In this document: in pieces, positions 29,822 to 37,734 of the stretch
Layout of the letters: each line of letters starts with the position of its first letter
How positions within the stretch are numbered: position 1 is the stretch's first letter
Source of the DNA: Nitrospirota bacterium
Lineage (GTDB): Bacteria; Nitrospirota; Nitrospiria; JACQCE01
DNA: 48,827 bases
NCBI GenBank assembly: GCA_016201765.1
Contig: JACQCE010000021.1
Span: 1 to 48,827 of the forward strand
Direction: 5' to 3'
The notes under the pieces: model-generated
The model's database searches: none
What the model was told of the DNA's origin: nothing
Seen by the model: the letters and a program-made list of their open reading frames with translations, nothing else
Made by a program: the position numbers and the translations under genes

Positions 29822-30568
29822 ATGCGACGGGTTGAACTGGAAGCGGATGTCAGACGGGAAGCGGGCAAGGGCGTGGCCAGGACGTTGCGCCGTGAGGGGC
29901 GGTTGCCGGCGGTGCTCTATCACGCGGGCGCGTCGGTCTTGTTGAGTCTCTCGGACAAAACGGTCGAGCAGTTGTTCCATACCGGGGCCGGCGAGCACGT
30001 GCTGATCACCCTGAAGGTCAACGACGGCGGAAAGCAACGGAGCTGCATGGCGGTGGTGCGGGATTCCCAGCACGATCCGATCACCGACCGCATTCTGCAC
30101 CTGGACCTGTTCGAGATTTCGCTCGACAAGCCGCTCCGCGTGGCCGTGCCCGTCCATGTCGTCGGCGACGTGCCGGCCGGCGTGAAGGAGGGCGGCGTGC
30201 TGCATCACCACCTGCGCCAGGTGGACGTGGAGTGTCTGCCGCTGGCGGTGCCCGATGAGCTGCAAATCGACGCCTCCGCGTTGTTGATCAATCAGTCGTT
30301 GCACGTCAGGGACCTGGCGGCCGATCCGGCCGTGCGGATTCTCACGCCCGCCGACCAGGCGGTCGTCTCCGTGGCGGCGCCGATCTCCGAGGCCAAGCTG
30401 GAGCAGTTGCTGACCGCCACGGCCAAGGAGACCAAGGAACCGGAATTGCTCAAGAAGGAGAAGAAGGAAGAGGAAGTGGCCGCTGAGGGAGCCGCCAAGC
30501 CGGCCGCCGCGGCCGGGAAGGAAGAGAAGGAAGTCAAGGAGGAGAAGAAGGAATCGAAAGCCAAGTAA
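29822..30568 (+). CDS. rplY: Ribosomal protein bL25 (long Ctc/TL5 form)
   Basis: bL25 binds 5S rRNA in the large subunit. The N-terminal domain begins 'RRVELEADVRREAGKGVART', and the C-terminal TL5 domain includes 'VPVHVVGDVPAGVKEGGVL'. The last 45 residues are a low-complexity Lys/Glu/Ala tail, giving 248 residues. AGGAGAAGG precedes the ATG. The 68-bp leader contains short ACACGAC repeats and a GC-rich hairpin after prs. The TAA stop (30566-30568) overlaps the probable pth start. Confidence 0.93.
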   Translation: MRRVELEADVRREAGKGVARTLRREGRLPAVLYHAGASVLLSLSDKTVEQLFHTGAGEHVLITLKVNDGGKQRSCMAVVRDSQHDPITDRILHLDLFEISLDKPLRVAVPVHVVGDVPAGVKEGGVLHHHLRQVDVECLPLAVPDELQIDASALLINQSLHVRDLAADPAVRILTPADQAVVSVAAPISEAKLEQLLTATAKETKEPELLKKEKKEEEVAAEGAAKPAAAAGKEEKEVKEEKKESKAK

Positions 30569-31161
30569 CGGGCCCGCTCTTTGTCGGCCTCGGCAATCCG
30601 GGCGACCGCTATCAGGACACCCGGCACAATCTCGGGGCCCGGGTGATCGAGCTGTTTGCCGAAGAGCGGAAGATCCCTTTGAAGAAATCCCGCGATCTGT
30701 TCTTTGGTGCGGCCCGGTTCGATCATCATGCCATCCGCGTCGCCATCCCCGACACCTACATGAATGAAAGCGGCCGGGCGATCTCCGCCTTGCGGGACAC
30801 GTCCCCGTTCGAGCCGGAGGAATTGGTGGTCGTCCACGACGACATGGACCTCCCGGCGGGCCAGCTTCGATTCAAGAAGGGCGGGCGGGACGGCGGGCAC
30901 AAGGGCGTCCGGTCGGTCATCGGCGCCATGCGGACCGATGCGTTCTGGCGGCTGAAGCTGGGCATCGGCCGGCCGCCGGCCCCGACGGATGACGTCGGGT
31001 ACGTTCTGGAGAAGATTCCTGCGAACGAACGGCGTGACCTGGCGGAGATGGTTGAACGGGCGGTCCAGGCGATCGACTGTTTTGTGGTGCAAGGCCCGGA
31101 GGCGGCGATGAACCGCTATCATCAGCGTCCGGCGGCGCCCGGCACGGACCCCCTCACGTGA
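30568..31161 (+). CDS. pth: Peptidyl-tRNA hydrolase Pth, apparent ACG start
   Basis: Pth frees tRNA from prematurely released peptidyl-tRNAs. The N-terminal 'LFVGLGNPGDRYQDTRHNLG' carries the conserved GNPG and the catalytic His of TRHN. 'DTYMNESGRAI', 'VVHDDMDLPAGQ' and 'GHKGVRSVI' complete the family pattern. No in-frame ATG, GTG or TTG lies between the upstream stop at 30484-30486 and these motifs. The first such codon, GTG at 30643, would delete them. The ACG at 30568 overlaps the rplY TAA as TAACG and would give 197 residues (E. coli 194). The stop overlaps the ychF GTG by 4 bp. Confidence 0.85.
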   Translation, partial: TGPLFVGLGNPGDRYQDTRHNLGARVIELFAEERKIPLKKSRDLFFGAARFDHHAIRVAIPDTYMNESGRAISALRDTSPFEPEELVVVHDDMDLPAGQLRFKKGGRDGGHKGVRSVIGAMRTDAFWRLKLGIGRPPAPTDDVGYVLEKIPANERRDLAEMVERAVQAIDCFVVQGPEAAMNRYHQRPAAPGTDPLT

Positions 31162-32303
31162 CGCTTCGTTGCGGTCTGGTCGGGTTGCCGAACAGCGGCA
31201 AGTCGACCCTGTTCAACGCGCTCGTCAGCGGCACGGCCGCCGTGGCCAGCTACCCCTTTTGCACGATCGATCCCAACGTCGGGATCGCGGCCGTTCCCGA
31301 TCCGCGGCTGACCCGGTTGCACGCGCTGTTCCCCACGGCCGGGGTCGTCCCGGCCACATTGGAAGTCGTCGATATCGCGGGATTGGTCAAGGGCGCGAGC
31401 CAGGGCGAGGGACTCGGCAACACCTTTCTGAGCCACATTCGGAACGTGGACGCCATCCTGCACGTGGTGCGGGGATTCGTCAACGCCGACATCCCCCACA
31501 TGTACGGCGACCCCGATCCGTTGCGGGATATCGAGTTGATCGAAGCCGAATTGCTCCTGTCCGATCTGGAGGTGCTCCGGAAGGCGGTCGACCGGACGGC
31601 CAAGCGGACCAGGGGAGCCGATGCGGCGGCGCAGCAGGAGCTGGCGCAACTCCAGCAATGGCTGGCGGCCGCGGAACGGGGCGACGTCGCCGCCCTGGTG
31701 TCATTGAATGTGGGGGCCCGTGCGGAAAAGGGCGAGAAGAGTCCTCCGACGCCCCCACGCCCCGAGCCTCCGGCGGTCATACGCGAATTGCAGTTGTTGT
31801 CAATCCTGCCGGTGCTCTATCTCTTGAACGTCGGGGAGAAACCGGCGCCGGGCCAGCCGGAATGGGAAGCGGGGCTCGCGCAACTGGCCCAACGACGGCA
31901 TGCCCGATGGCTGCGCTTTCAGGGCCAGTTGGAGGCGGAGTTGACGGCGTTGCCGTCCGACGAGCGGGCGCCGTTTCTGGCCGAACTGGGGTTGTCGGAG
32001 CCGGGGCTGGCCGCCGTGGTCAGGGAAGCCTACGCGTTGTTGGGATTGATCAGTTTCTTTACCGCCGGCGACAAGGAGGTCCGGGCCTGGCCGTTGCCGG
32101 CCGGCTCCACCGCCCTGGACGCGGCCGGGAAGATTCATTCCGATCTGCAGCGGGGTTTCATCCGGGCTGAAGTGGTCGATTTTTCAACCTTCGTGGGGTG
32201 CGGGTCGATGGCGGCGGTCCGGGAGAAGGGGCTGCTCCGGTCGGAGGGGCGGGACTACGTCATCAAGGATGGCGATGTGCTCGTAATCCGGTTCAACGTA
32301 TAA
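31158..32303 (+). CDS. ychF: Obg-family ATPase YchF (OLA1)
   Basis: YchF is a ribosome-associated P-loop protein that prefers ATP to GTP. The P-loop GLPNSGKST lies at residues 9-17 and G3 is 'DIAGLVKGAS'. The base-specificity motif reads 'LLNVGE', the NxxE form that explains ATP preference. A coiled-coil region and an inserted Pro-rich stretch ('SPPTPPRPEPP') precede it. The C-terminal TGS domain includes 'LISFFTAGDKEVRAWPL'. The length is 381 against about 363 in E. coli. The start is a GTG overlapping the pth stop, a common gene pair. Confidence 0.95.
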   Translation: MTLRCGLVGLPNSGKSTLFNALVSGTAAVASYPFCTIDPNVGIAAVPDPRLTRLHALFPTAGVVPATLEVVDIAGLVKGASQGEGLGNTFLSHIRNVDAILHVVRGFVNADIPHMYGDPDPLRDIELIEAELLLSDLEVLRKAVDRTAKRTRGADAAAQQELAQLQQWLAAAERGDVAALVSLNVGARAEKGEKSPPTPPRPEPPAVIRELQLLSILPVLYLLNVGEKPAPGQPEWEAGLAQLAQRRHARWLRFQGQLEAELTALPSDERAPFLAELGLSEPGLAAVVREAYALLGLISFFTAGDKEVRAWPLPAGSTALDAAGKIHSDLQRGFIRAEVVDFSTFVGCGSMAAVREKGLLRSEGRDYVIKDGDVLVIRFNV

Positions 32304-32349
32304 CAAGGCGGATGACGGGGGGAATGCATGCAGAACAAAGGGCAAGGCG

Positions 32350-32375
32350 TGAGAGTGGAAAGTAGAGAGTGGATG
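32350..32375 (+). repeat. Dispersed purine-rich repeat copy 2
   Basis: TGAGAGTGGAAAGTAGAGAG and following bases match the unit at 16451. The surrounding text repeats CAAGGCG three times (near 32306, 32343 and 32378), echoing the AAGGCGGATTA unit between ftsQ and ftsA. It lies in the ychF-rpsF gap with no better gene candidate. Confidence 0.6.
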
Positions 32376-32430
32376 AACAAGGCGCGAGATTGGCGGTGGA
32401 CGGGCGACGGAGGGTCGTCTGAAATAGCCC

Positions 32431-32459
32431 TTGAACCCGCCCCGGGGGTGTGGTAGATA
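32431..32459 (+). promoter_or_regulatory. Probable sigma-70 promoter for rpsF-ssb-rpsR
   Basis: TTGAAC (32431-32436), a 17-bp spacer and TAGATA (32454-32459). The -35 is good and the -10 is weak. It would place transcription start about 35 nt before the rpsF ATG. Confidence 0.5.
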
Positions 32460-32501
32460 AACGGTGCCCGATACGCACGCTGGAGAGGAGTGTTTGACGC
32501 A

Positions 32502-32858
32502 ATGGCGCATTATGAATCGATGGTGTTGTTGAAGTCATCCCTGACCGATGAAGAGGTCAACGGGATGACGGAGAAGCTCAACGGCCTGATCACGCGGTTG
32601 GGCGGCAAGGTGACCCAGGTGGCCTCCTGGGGGAAGAAGAAGCTGGCCTACGAGATCGACAAGGAAAAAAAAGCGGTCTATCTGATTTTCCGGTTTGACG
32701 GCGGCGGCACGCTGGTCAGGGAATTGGAGCGGGCCTGCCGGTTGGATGAGCAGGTGATGCGCGTCATGACCGTGGCCGTCGATCCGCAGCACGGCCTTCC
32801 ATCGACGGTCGCCCCGGCTGCGGCCGGCGCGGCGGCTCCAGCGGAGTCGCATGACTAG
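32502..32858 (+). CDS. rpsF: Ribosomal protein bS6
   Basis: bS6 is a small-subunit protein that pairs with bS18 (encoded downstream) on the platform. 'MAHYESMVLLKSSLTDEEV' is the standard start, and 'GKKKLAYEIDKEKKAVYLIFRF' is the family core. The ATG at 32502 (118 residues) matches family N-termini better than the GTG 12 bp upstream. GAGGAG lies 11 nt before it. The last 20 residues are an Ala-rich tail. The stop overlaps ssb by 8 bp. Confidence 0.95.
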   Translation: MAHYESMVLLKSSLTDEEVNGMTEKLNGLITRLGGKVTQVASWGKKKLAYEIDKEKKAVYLIFRFDGGGTLVRELERACRLDEQVMRVMTVAVDPQHGLPSTVAPAAAGAAAPAESHD

Positions 32859-33264
32859 TTTCAACAAGGTGATCCTGATGGGCAATCTGACCCGCGATCC
32901 CGAGGTGCGGTTCACGCCCAGCGGGACGCCGGTGGCCAATTTCCGCATCGCGGTCAATCATCGCTACAAGCAGGGCGCCGAGGCCAAGGATGACGTCTGC
33001 TACATCGATGTCGTGGTCTTCGGCAAACAGGCCGAAACCTGCGGGCAATACCTGAGCAAGGGCAACGGCGTCATTGTGGACGGCCGGTTGCAGGAACGGC
33101 GCTGGGAAACGGAAGAGGGCCAGAAGCGCAGCAAGCATGAAGTGGTGGCCCAGCAGGTGCGGTTCATGCCGAAGCGGCAGGGCGCGGGCGGCGGCGTCAG
33201 TGAAGAGGCGGGGGGAGCGGCGGCGCCGGAAGAGGCGCCCGTGGAGGATGACGTTCCCTTTTAA
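32851..33264 (+). CDS. ssb: Single-stranded DNA-binding protein SSB
   Basis: SSB is an OB-fold tetramer that coats ssDNA in replication and repair. 'FNKVILMGNLTRDPEVRFTP' and 'VANFRIAVNHRYK' form the OB fold. 'YIDVVVFGKQAETCGQYLSKG' follows. The C-terminal tip reads DDVPF, the acidic partner-binding peptide. The length is 137 residues, with a short Gly/Ala/Glu linker. It is embedded between rpsF and rpsR, the widely conserved order, and overlaps rpsF by 8 bp. Confidence 0.97.
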   Translation: MTSFNKVILMGNLTRDPEVRFTPSGTPVANFRIAVNHRYKQGAEAKDDVCYIDVVVFGKQAETCGQYLSKGNGVIVDGRLQERRWETEEGQKRSKHEVVAQQVRFMPKRQGAGGGVSEEAGGAAAPEEAPVEDDVPF

Positions 33265-33321
33265 TCGCGCCGATCGTATGACGGCGCGTCGGCATTACAT
33301 CGAGAACGAATTGGGGTGAGC

Positions 33322-33618
33322 ATGGCGGTGCGAGAGCGGGAACGGGAACGGGAGCATGACACGGCGCGGGGCGGCCGGGAGGGCCGGGACGGCGGGGAAT
33401 CCCGCTTTCTCCGGCGGAAGGTGTGCCGGTTTTGTGTGGACAAAACCCCCTATATTGATTACAAGGATTCGTCCATGTTGCGCAACTATTTGTCGGAACG
33501 GGGCAAGATCGTGCCCCGGCGCGTCTCCGGCACCTGCGCCAGGCATCAGCGCAGCGTGACGCTGGCCATCAAGCGGGCGCGCGTCGCCGCCCTGTTGCCG
33601 TTCATCGATGAGCGGTAA
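33322..33618 (+). CDS. rpsR: Ribosomal protein bS18
   Basis: bS18 pairs with bS6. The core '[20 protein letters not shown]' leads into '[20 protein letters not shown]', with the two CxxC-type positions partly kept (CRFC) and the RNA-binding basic C-terminus. The length is 98 residues from the ATG at 33322, about 20 more than usual. The extra N-terminus is a charged Arg/Glu/Gly run ([10 protein letters not shown]). The frame could also start at the GTG at 33316. It overlaps the PilZ gene by 11 bp. Confidence 0.95.
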   Translation: MAVREREREREHDTARGGREGRDGGESRFLRRKVCRFCVDKTPYIDYKDSSMLRNYLSERGKIVPRRVSGTCARHQRSVTLAIKRARVAALLPFIDER

Positions 33619-34051
33619 ACGCCCGTCCGCGCGTCGGCCGTCGGCCAAACGGGCCCCGACGGCGGCCCCGGTGGCGGCGGGGCGGAAAGCCCGCCGATTT
33701 GTCTCACGGGATCGCCGGTACTGGCTGCCTTCGCCCCTGCTGGTGCTGGAGGTGAAGGGAAAGGGGTATGACCGGATTTTCCTCGGCTACGCCGAGAATC
33801 TGAGCCTCGGCGGCCTGATGCTGTCGACCCCCAAGCAGCTCAAGCCCGGCGATCAATTCCCGGTGGAGTTTGTCCTGCCCGACCGGAAAACCACGGTCAG
33901 TTGCACCTGCGAGGTGGTCTGGAAGCGGAGCAACAAGCCCGGCGCCCCTCCGGCCGGCGTGGGGCTTCGATTTGTGGGGGTCGGTCCTGATGCCCGGAAA
34001 GTATTGGATCAATGGGTGCGTCGGGAGGGCAAGCAGCTCGTCTCGTTGTGA
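33608..34051 (+). CDS. PilZ-domain c-di-GMP receptor protein
   Basis: This single-domain protein of 147 residues has a basic, disordered N-terminus. The PilZ ligand motifs are visible: an Arg-rich '[14 protein letters not shown]' that supplies RxxxR, and '[11 protein letters not shown]' that supplies (D/N)xSxxG. It should bind c-di-GMP. The partner is unknown, but PilB in this window carries an MshEN c-di-GMP motif, so pilus control is a reasonable guess. It overlaps rpsR by 11 bp and the next gene by 4 bp. Confidence 0.85.
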   Translation: MSGKRPSARRPSAKRAPTAAPVAAGRKARRFVSRDRRYWLPSPLLVLEVKGKGYDRIFLGYAENLSLGGLMLSTPKQLKPGDQFPVEFVLPDRKTTVSCTCEVVWKRSNKPGAPPAGVGLRFVGVGPDARKVLDQWVRREGKQLVSL

Positions 34052-34644
34052 GTCGTTCCATCGTCCGCCCGATCATCCGCCCAACCATCCGGATGACCCG
34101 AAGCCGCCGGGTCCGGATCGGCGGCGGCGTGGGTGCGCTTCTGGCCGTTCTGTGGCTGATTCTTTCCTCGGCTCTTCCCGCCCGTCAGGAGACCGCGTGC
34201 GCGCCCGTCAGCGGCATGGCCGTGGTGCAGGAGGTCATCGATGGGGATACCGTTCAACTGACCTCGGGGGAGCGGATTCGTTACCTCGGCATCGATACGC
34301 CGGAAGTGCGCACGAAGCGTGACGGCCGCTGGGTCTATGCGCCGGAACCCTTCGCCGAGGACGCGTCGGCGCTGAACCGCCGGTTGGTGGAGGGGCGCCG
34401 GGTCAGACTGGAGGCCGACCGCGAGCCGTGCGACCGGTACCGGCGCCATCTGGCCTACCTGTTTGTGGATGATCTGTTTGTCAACGCAGAATTGGTCCGT
34501 CAGGGACTCGCCGTGGTGAAAATTTATCCGCCGAACGACAAATATCGGCAGCGATTGCAGGACGCCCAGACGGGCGCTCAAGCGCGCCGGACGGGTTTGT
34601 GGGCGGCGGATCATCCAGTTCAACGGGCCGATCCGGGATCATGA
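34048..34644 (+). CDS. Membrane-anchored or secreted thermonuclease (SNase family)
   Basis: This is a staphylococcal-nuclease-fold protein of 198 residues. A hydrophobic segment 'GVGALLAVLWLILSSALP' follows a very basic N-terminus, suggesting export or a membrane anchor. The catalytic pattern is present: 'RIRYLGIDTPEV' (Arg, Asp, Thr, Glu of the active site) and the later Arg in 'DRYRRHLAYLFVDD'. The start is placed at the GTG at 34048, which overlaps the PilZ stop (GTGA). The ATG at 34093 is the main alternative and also retains the hydrophobic segment. Confidence 0.85.
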   Translation: MSRSIVRPIIRPTIRMTRSRRVRIGGGVGALLAVLWLILSSALPARQETACAPVSGMAVVQEVIDGDTVQLTSGERIRYLGIDTPEVRTKRDGRWVYAPEPFAEDASALNRRLVEGRRVRLEADREPCDRYRRHLAYLFVDDLFVNAELVRQGLAVVKIYPPNDKYRQRLQDAQTGAQARRTGLWAADHPVQRADPGS

Positions 34645-34856
34645 CCGGGCCGCCCTCTTCCCGGCGGCGCCGGACCGATCGACGCCGGACGACGCCCGAG
34701 CGGCGGCGGACTGATCGACGGGCGGGCGAGCGCCGGCGCGGCGATCGACGGGCCGTCGAACGGAGAACGATGTGGTGCGCCATTTGTCAGACCCAGTTGA
34801 CGCCCAGCGGCTATTGTCCGACCTGCCAGGTCCGCGTGGTCCGGCTTCGGTTGTAG
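34641..34856 (+). CDS. Arg-rich repeat / zinc-ribbon microprotein, 71 residues
   Basis: I do not recognise a family. The ATG overlaps the nuclease stop by 4 bp, the same coupling as its neighbours. Residues 8-42 are an Arg-dominated repeat built on RRxxDRR/xxERR units, clearest as RTDRRAGERR then RGDRRAVERR. Residues 46-62 form a short zinc ribbon (CAIC ... CPTC, spacing C-x2-C-x9-C-x2-C). The protein should be very basic and may bind nucleic acid or polyanions. The Arg repeat could also be a by-product of GC-rich repetitive DNA; the intact Cys pairs argue for a real gene. Confidence 0.55.
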   Translation: MTGPPSSRRRRTDRRRTTPERRRTDRRAGERRRGDRRAVERRTMWCAICQTQLTPSGYCPTCQVRVVRLRL

Positions 34857-34891
34857 TGAGCAACGTGATGATGGAGGGGAGAGGACTTGGG

Positions 34892-35533
34892 GTGTGGGGG
34901 CGTGGCTGGGGACTGGCGGCCGGCTTGCTGCTGGTGACCGCCTGCGCGACGGTGACGCCGGTCTTGCGCGATCAGGAGACGGGCGTCGCGTCGTGGTACG
35001 GGGAACCCTTTCACGGCCGGCTGACGGCCAACGGCGAACGCTACGACATGCACGCCTATACGGCGGCGCACCGGCTCTATCCGTTTGGAACCCGCCTGCG
35101 GGTGACGAATCTGGACAACGGCCGGTCCGTCATGGTGCGAATCAACGATCGCGGGCCCTTCGTCAAGGGCCGGATCATTGATCTGTCCTATTCGGCGGCC
35201 ACCGACCTCGGCATGGTCCCCAACGGCACGACGCGGGTCAGGCTGGAGCGGGTGTCCGTCCCGGTGTCCGAGGCGGCGGAGGAGTCGGCGTATACGGTGC
35301 AAATCGGCGCGTTCATCGATGAGGCATCCGCCGGCGCCCTGAAGCGGCGGTTGATCGACCGGTACACGGATGTGTCCGTCTCACCGGTCCGGTTGAATGG
35401 CGCGATCTATCACCGCGTCCGGGTCGGCCGCGTGGCCACGATCGCCGAGGCGGAAGCCGTGGCCCGCCGGCTGGAACGCGAGGGGTTCACCGCCTTCGTG
35501 ACTCGACAGGACCCGGAGCCGATGGTACGATGA
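34892..35533 (+). CDS. rlpA: RlpA-like septal-ring lytic transglycosylase lipoprotein with SPOR domain
   Basis: RlpA is an outer-membrane lipoprotein that cleaves denuded glycan at division sites. A signal sequence ends in the lipobox-like 'LLLVTAC'. The DPBB domain contains 'ASWYGEPFHGRLTANGERYD', the catalytic-region His in 'AAHRLYPFG' and Asp in 'RINDRGPF'. A C-terminal SPOR domain begins 'YTVQIGAFIDEASAGALKRR'. I chose the GTG at 34892 (213 residues) because GGAGGGGAGAGG lies about 8 nt upstream. ATGs at 34868 and 34871 would overlap that site. The stop overlaps the next gene by 4 bp. Confidence 0.9.
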   Translation: MWGRGWGLAAGLLLVTACATVTPVLRDQETGVASWYGEPFHGRLTANGERYDMHAYTAAHRLYPFGTRLRVTNLDNGRSVMVRINDRGPFVKGRIIDLSYSAATDLGMVPNGTTRVRLERVSVPVSEAAEESAYTVQIGAFIDEASAGALKRRLIDRYTDVSVSPVRLNGAIYHRVRVGRVATIAEAEAVARRLEREGFTAFVTRQDPEPMVR

Positions 35534-35952
35534 AACGCATGAAGCGACGCCCGCGCCCGACGCGCTCCTCCCGCCTGTCAACCGCGTCCGGATTCACCCT
35601 GCTGGAATTGATGGTGGTGGTGAGCATCGTGGGAATTCTGGCCACGCTGGCGATCCCCTCCTACCGCATCTCCGTGTTAAAGGCCCGGGAAGCGGTCCTG
35701 CACCAGGACCTGTTTGTCATCCGCGATCTGCTGGACAAGTATTATGCCGATCACGGAACCTTCCCCCCGAATCTGGCGGAATTGGTCAGCAAGGAGTATC
35801 TGCGGAGTCTCCCGACGGATCCCTTCACCGGCGCCTCGGACAGTTGGGTGGAAATGTACGCCACGGGCGCGGAGGGGGACAGCGGCGTCAACGACGTCCA
35901 CAGCGGCAGCGACCGGGTGGCGCTCAACGGCACGCCCTACAACGAGTGGTAG
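35530..35952 (+). CDS. GspG-like type II pseudopilin / type IV pilin-like protein
   Basis: The product is a 140-residue prepilin. A 20-residue basic leader is followed by 'GFTLLELMVVVSIVGILATL', with cleavage after Gly and the Glu at mature position 5. The globular part shows 'KYYADHGTFPPNLAELV', 'YLRSLPTDPFTG' and 'DVHSGSD', as in the calcium-binding loop of GspG. It is the only pilin-like gene here and lies 8 kb from pilBTC. An alternative ATG lies at 35539. It is translationally coupled to rlpA (ATGA). Confidence 0.88.
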   Translation: MKRMKRRPRPTRSSRLSTASGFTLLELMVVVSIVGILATLAIPSYRISVLKAREAVLHQDLFVIRDLLDKYYADHGTFPPNLAELVSKEYLRSLPTDPFTGASDSWVEMYATGAEGDSGVNDVHSGSDRVALNGTPYNEW

Positions 35953-35956
35953 TCTG

Positions 35957-36088
35957 GCAGGCCGTCAAAAATAGGGACACGTCCCAATTTCGTTGATCGC
36001 CGCGCACAGCATGAGGAAATTGGGACGTGTCCCCATTTTTGCCCGGGTACCCGCGTAAGCGGGTGGTGGAGCTTTTTGACCGGCCTGC
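35957..36088. repeat. Palindromic element, copy B
   Basis: The inner arms are 25 bp, 35967-35991 and 36016-36040, with one mismatch, the same GGGACACGTCCC core as copy A and a similar 24-nt loop. The outer arms differ from copy A: GCAGGCCGTC (35957) against GACCGGCCTGC (ends 36088). An extra small hairpin with ACCCGCGTAAGCGGGT lies between, at about 36049-36064. The element sits between the convergent pseudopilin and znuB genes and may end both transcripts. Confidence 0.85.
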
Positions 36089-36124
36089 AACCAAAACGGA
36101 TTTTCAGCGCCCCTTGCTAAGGGA

Positions 36125-36925
36125 CTAACGTTTCGGCGAGGCCAGCACGGCGAGGAAAAAGAGCGCCGTCGCCAGCAGCGTGATCGTGGCGCCTGACGGC
36201 AGATCAAAGGCGTACGAAAGCAACAGCCCTCCGATCGTCGAAGTCAGCCCCACCCCCACCGCCCAGAGGATCATCGTCCAGAGCCGGCTGGCCAGCTGGT
36301 AGGCGGCGGCCGCGGGAATGATCAGCAGCGCGAAGACGAGCAGGGCCCCCACCGCTTTGAGCGCAATCACGATCGTCAGCCCCACCAGGTTCAGCAGCAG
36401 AAAAAAGAGGCGCGTGGCGGGGATGCCGGAGGCCGCGGCCATCTCCTGATCGAACGCGATGAAGTGAAACTCCTTGAAAAAGAGCGCCAGGCAGGTCAGC
36501 GCCACGGCGCTCAGCAGGCCGATCGTCCACAGCTCCGAGGGCGTCACGGACAGGATGCTGCCGAAGAGATAGCCGTAGACTTCGGAATTATAGGTGCGCA
36601 TCAGGCCGATGAAGACGATCGCCAGCGCCATGCTCGCCGCATAGAAGATGCCCACCGACACGTCGAACGCCGTCCGGCTCCGTTCGTTGAGCGCCTGCAC
36701 GATCCAGATTGTGCCGAGGCCGAAGACCAGCGCCATGGCCATTGGATTGATCCCGACGAGATAGCCCAGCGTCACCCCCGCAAAGGCGGAATGGGCCGTG
36801 CCCGCGCCGACGAAGGCCAGGCCGCGCAGGACCACAAAGACGCCGACGACGGCGCAGAGCGTGCCGATCATCACGCTGGCCGCCAGCGCCCGCTGCATGA
36901 AGCCGTAGGTCAGCAGGTCAGTCAT
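36125..36925 (-). CDS. znuB: Zinc (metal) ABC transporter permease ZnuB
   Basis: This is the membrane subunit of an ABC-3 family metal importer. The 266 residues are largely hydrophobic with about eight membrane helices. 'RGLAFVGAGTAHSAFAGVTLGYL' and the C-terminal 'VGALLVFALLIIPAAAAYQLA' are family motifs. It is the last gene of the minus-strand znuA-znuC-znuB operon and overlaps znuC by 8 bp. The metal could be Zn or Mn; the neighbouring binding protein favours Zn. Confidence 0.93.
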   Translation of the reverse strand: MTDLLTYGFMQRALAASVMIGTLCAVVGVFVVLRGLAFVGAGTAHSAFAGVTLGYLVGINPMAMALVFGLGTIWIVQALNERSRTAFDVSVGIFYAASMALAIVFIGLMRTYNSEVYGYLFGSILSVTPSELWTIGLLSAVALTCLALFFKEFHFIAFDQEMAAASGIPATRLFFLLLNLVGLTIVIALKAVGALLVFALLIIPAAAAYQLASRLWTMILWAVGVGLTSTIGGLLLSYAFDLPSGATITLLATALFFLAVLASPKR

Positions 36926-37733
36926 GGTGATGGTCCGCGACGATGACGTAGGAGCCGCCCCCCTGCGAGGTCACGATGACCGCCTCGCCGTAGACCGCGG
37001 CCAGCGTGGCCTTCGTCAGCACCTCGGCCGGCGTCCCGATGGCGACCAGCCGTCGGTTGAGCAGCGCGAGCCGGTCGACCACGGGGCTGACGACATTGAT
37101 GTCGTGCGTGACAAAGAGCACGGTGAGGCGGCGCTGCTGGTGCAACCGGCGGATGAGCGACAACAGGGCCGTCTGCGTCGGCGCGTCCACGCCGGTGGTC
37201 GGCTCGTCGAGCAGCAAGACTTGTGGCTGTTGCGCGAGCGCCCGGGCGATGAGCACCCGCTGCTGCTGCCCCCCGGAGAGTTGCCCCAGCGGCCGGTCCT
37301 TCAGCTCCGGCAGTCCCACGTCGTGGAGCGCGGCCTCGGCGAGTTCCCGGTCGGCGGCGGTCGGCCGGTGGAACAGGCCGAGCGCGCCGTACCGTCCCAT
37401 CAGCACGGTTTCAAAGACGGTGATGGGGAAGCGGGGGTCGAGCTGGCTGCGCTGGGGGAGATAGCCGATCTTGGCCCGGTGATGACAGCGCAGTGTGTGG
37501 CAGGTGCAATCGAAGATGGTCGCCCGGCCCGCGGTGGGCGCGATCAGCCCCAGCAGCGCTTTGAGCAGCGTGGTTTTGCCCGAGCCGTTGGGGCCGATGA
37601 TGCCCAGAAATTCACCGGGCATGATGGAAAACGTGAGCGCCTCGAGGGCCGGCGTGCCGTTGTAGGCGAAACTCGCGTCCTGAAAGGTGATGATGGGCGC
37701 GGTGCCCTCCGCCGTGACCGCCGGACTGTTCAT
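36918..37733 (-). CDS. znuC: Zinc (metal) ABC transporter ATP-binding protein ZnuC
   Basis: This is the ATPase subunit of the importer. Walker A 'GPNGSGKTTLLKALLGL', signature 'QLSGGQQQRVLIARALAQQP', Walker B 'VLLLDEPTTGVD' and the switch His in 'LFVTHDIN' are all intact. The length is 271 residues. It follows znuA by 1 bp and overlaps znuB by 8 bp, so the three are co-translated. Confidence 0.95.
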   Translation of the reverse strand: MNSPAVTAEGTAPIITFQDASFAYNGTPALEALTFSIMPGEFLGIIGPNGSGKTTLLKALLGLIAPTAGRATIFDCTCHTLRCHHRAKIGYLPQRSQLDPRFPITVFETVLMGRYGALGLFHRPTAADRELAEAALHDVGLPELKDRPLGQLSGGQQQRVLIARALAQQPQVLLLDEPTTGVDAPTQTALLSLIRRLHQQRRLTVLFVTHDINVVSPVVDRLALLNRRLVAIGTPAEVLTKATLAAVYGEAVIVTSQGGGSYVIVADHHHD

Positions 37734-37734
37734 G

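Noticed and set aside
32460-32480. S6:S18-binding leader hairpin (GTGC-CCGATAC-GCAC) before rpsF
   Set aside because: The stem is only 4 bp and the predicted transcription start would fall inside it, so I cannot support the riboregulator.
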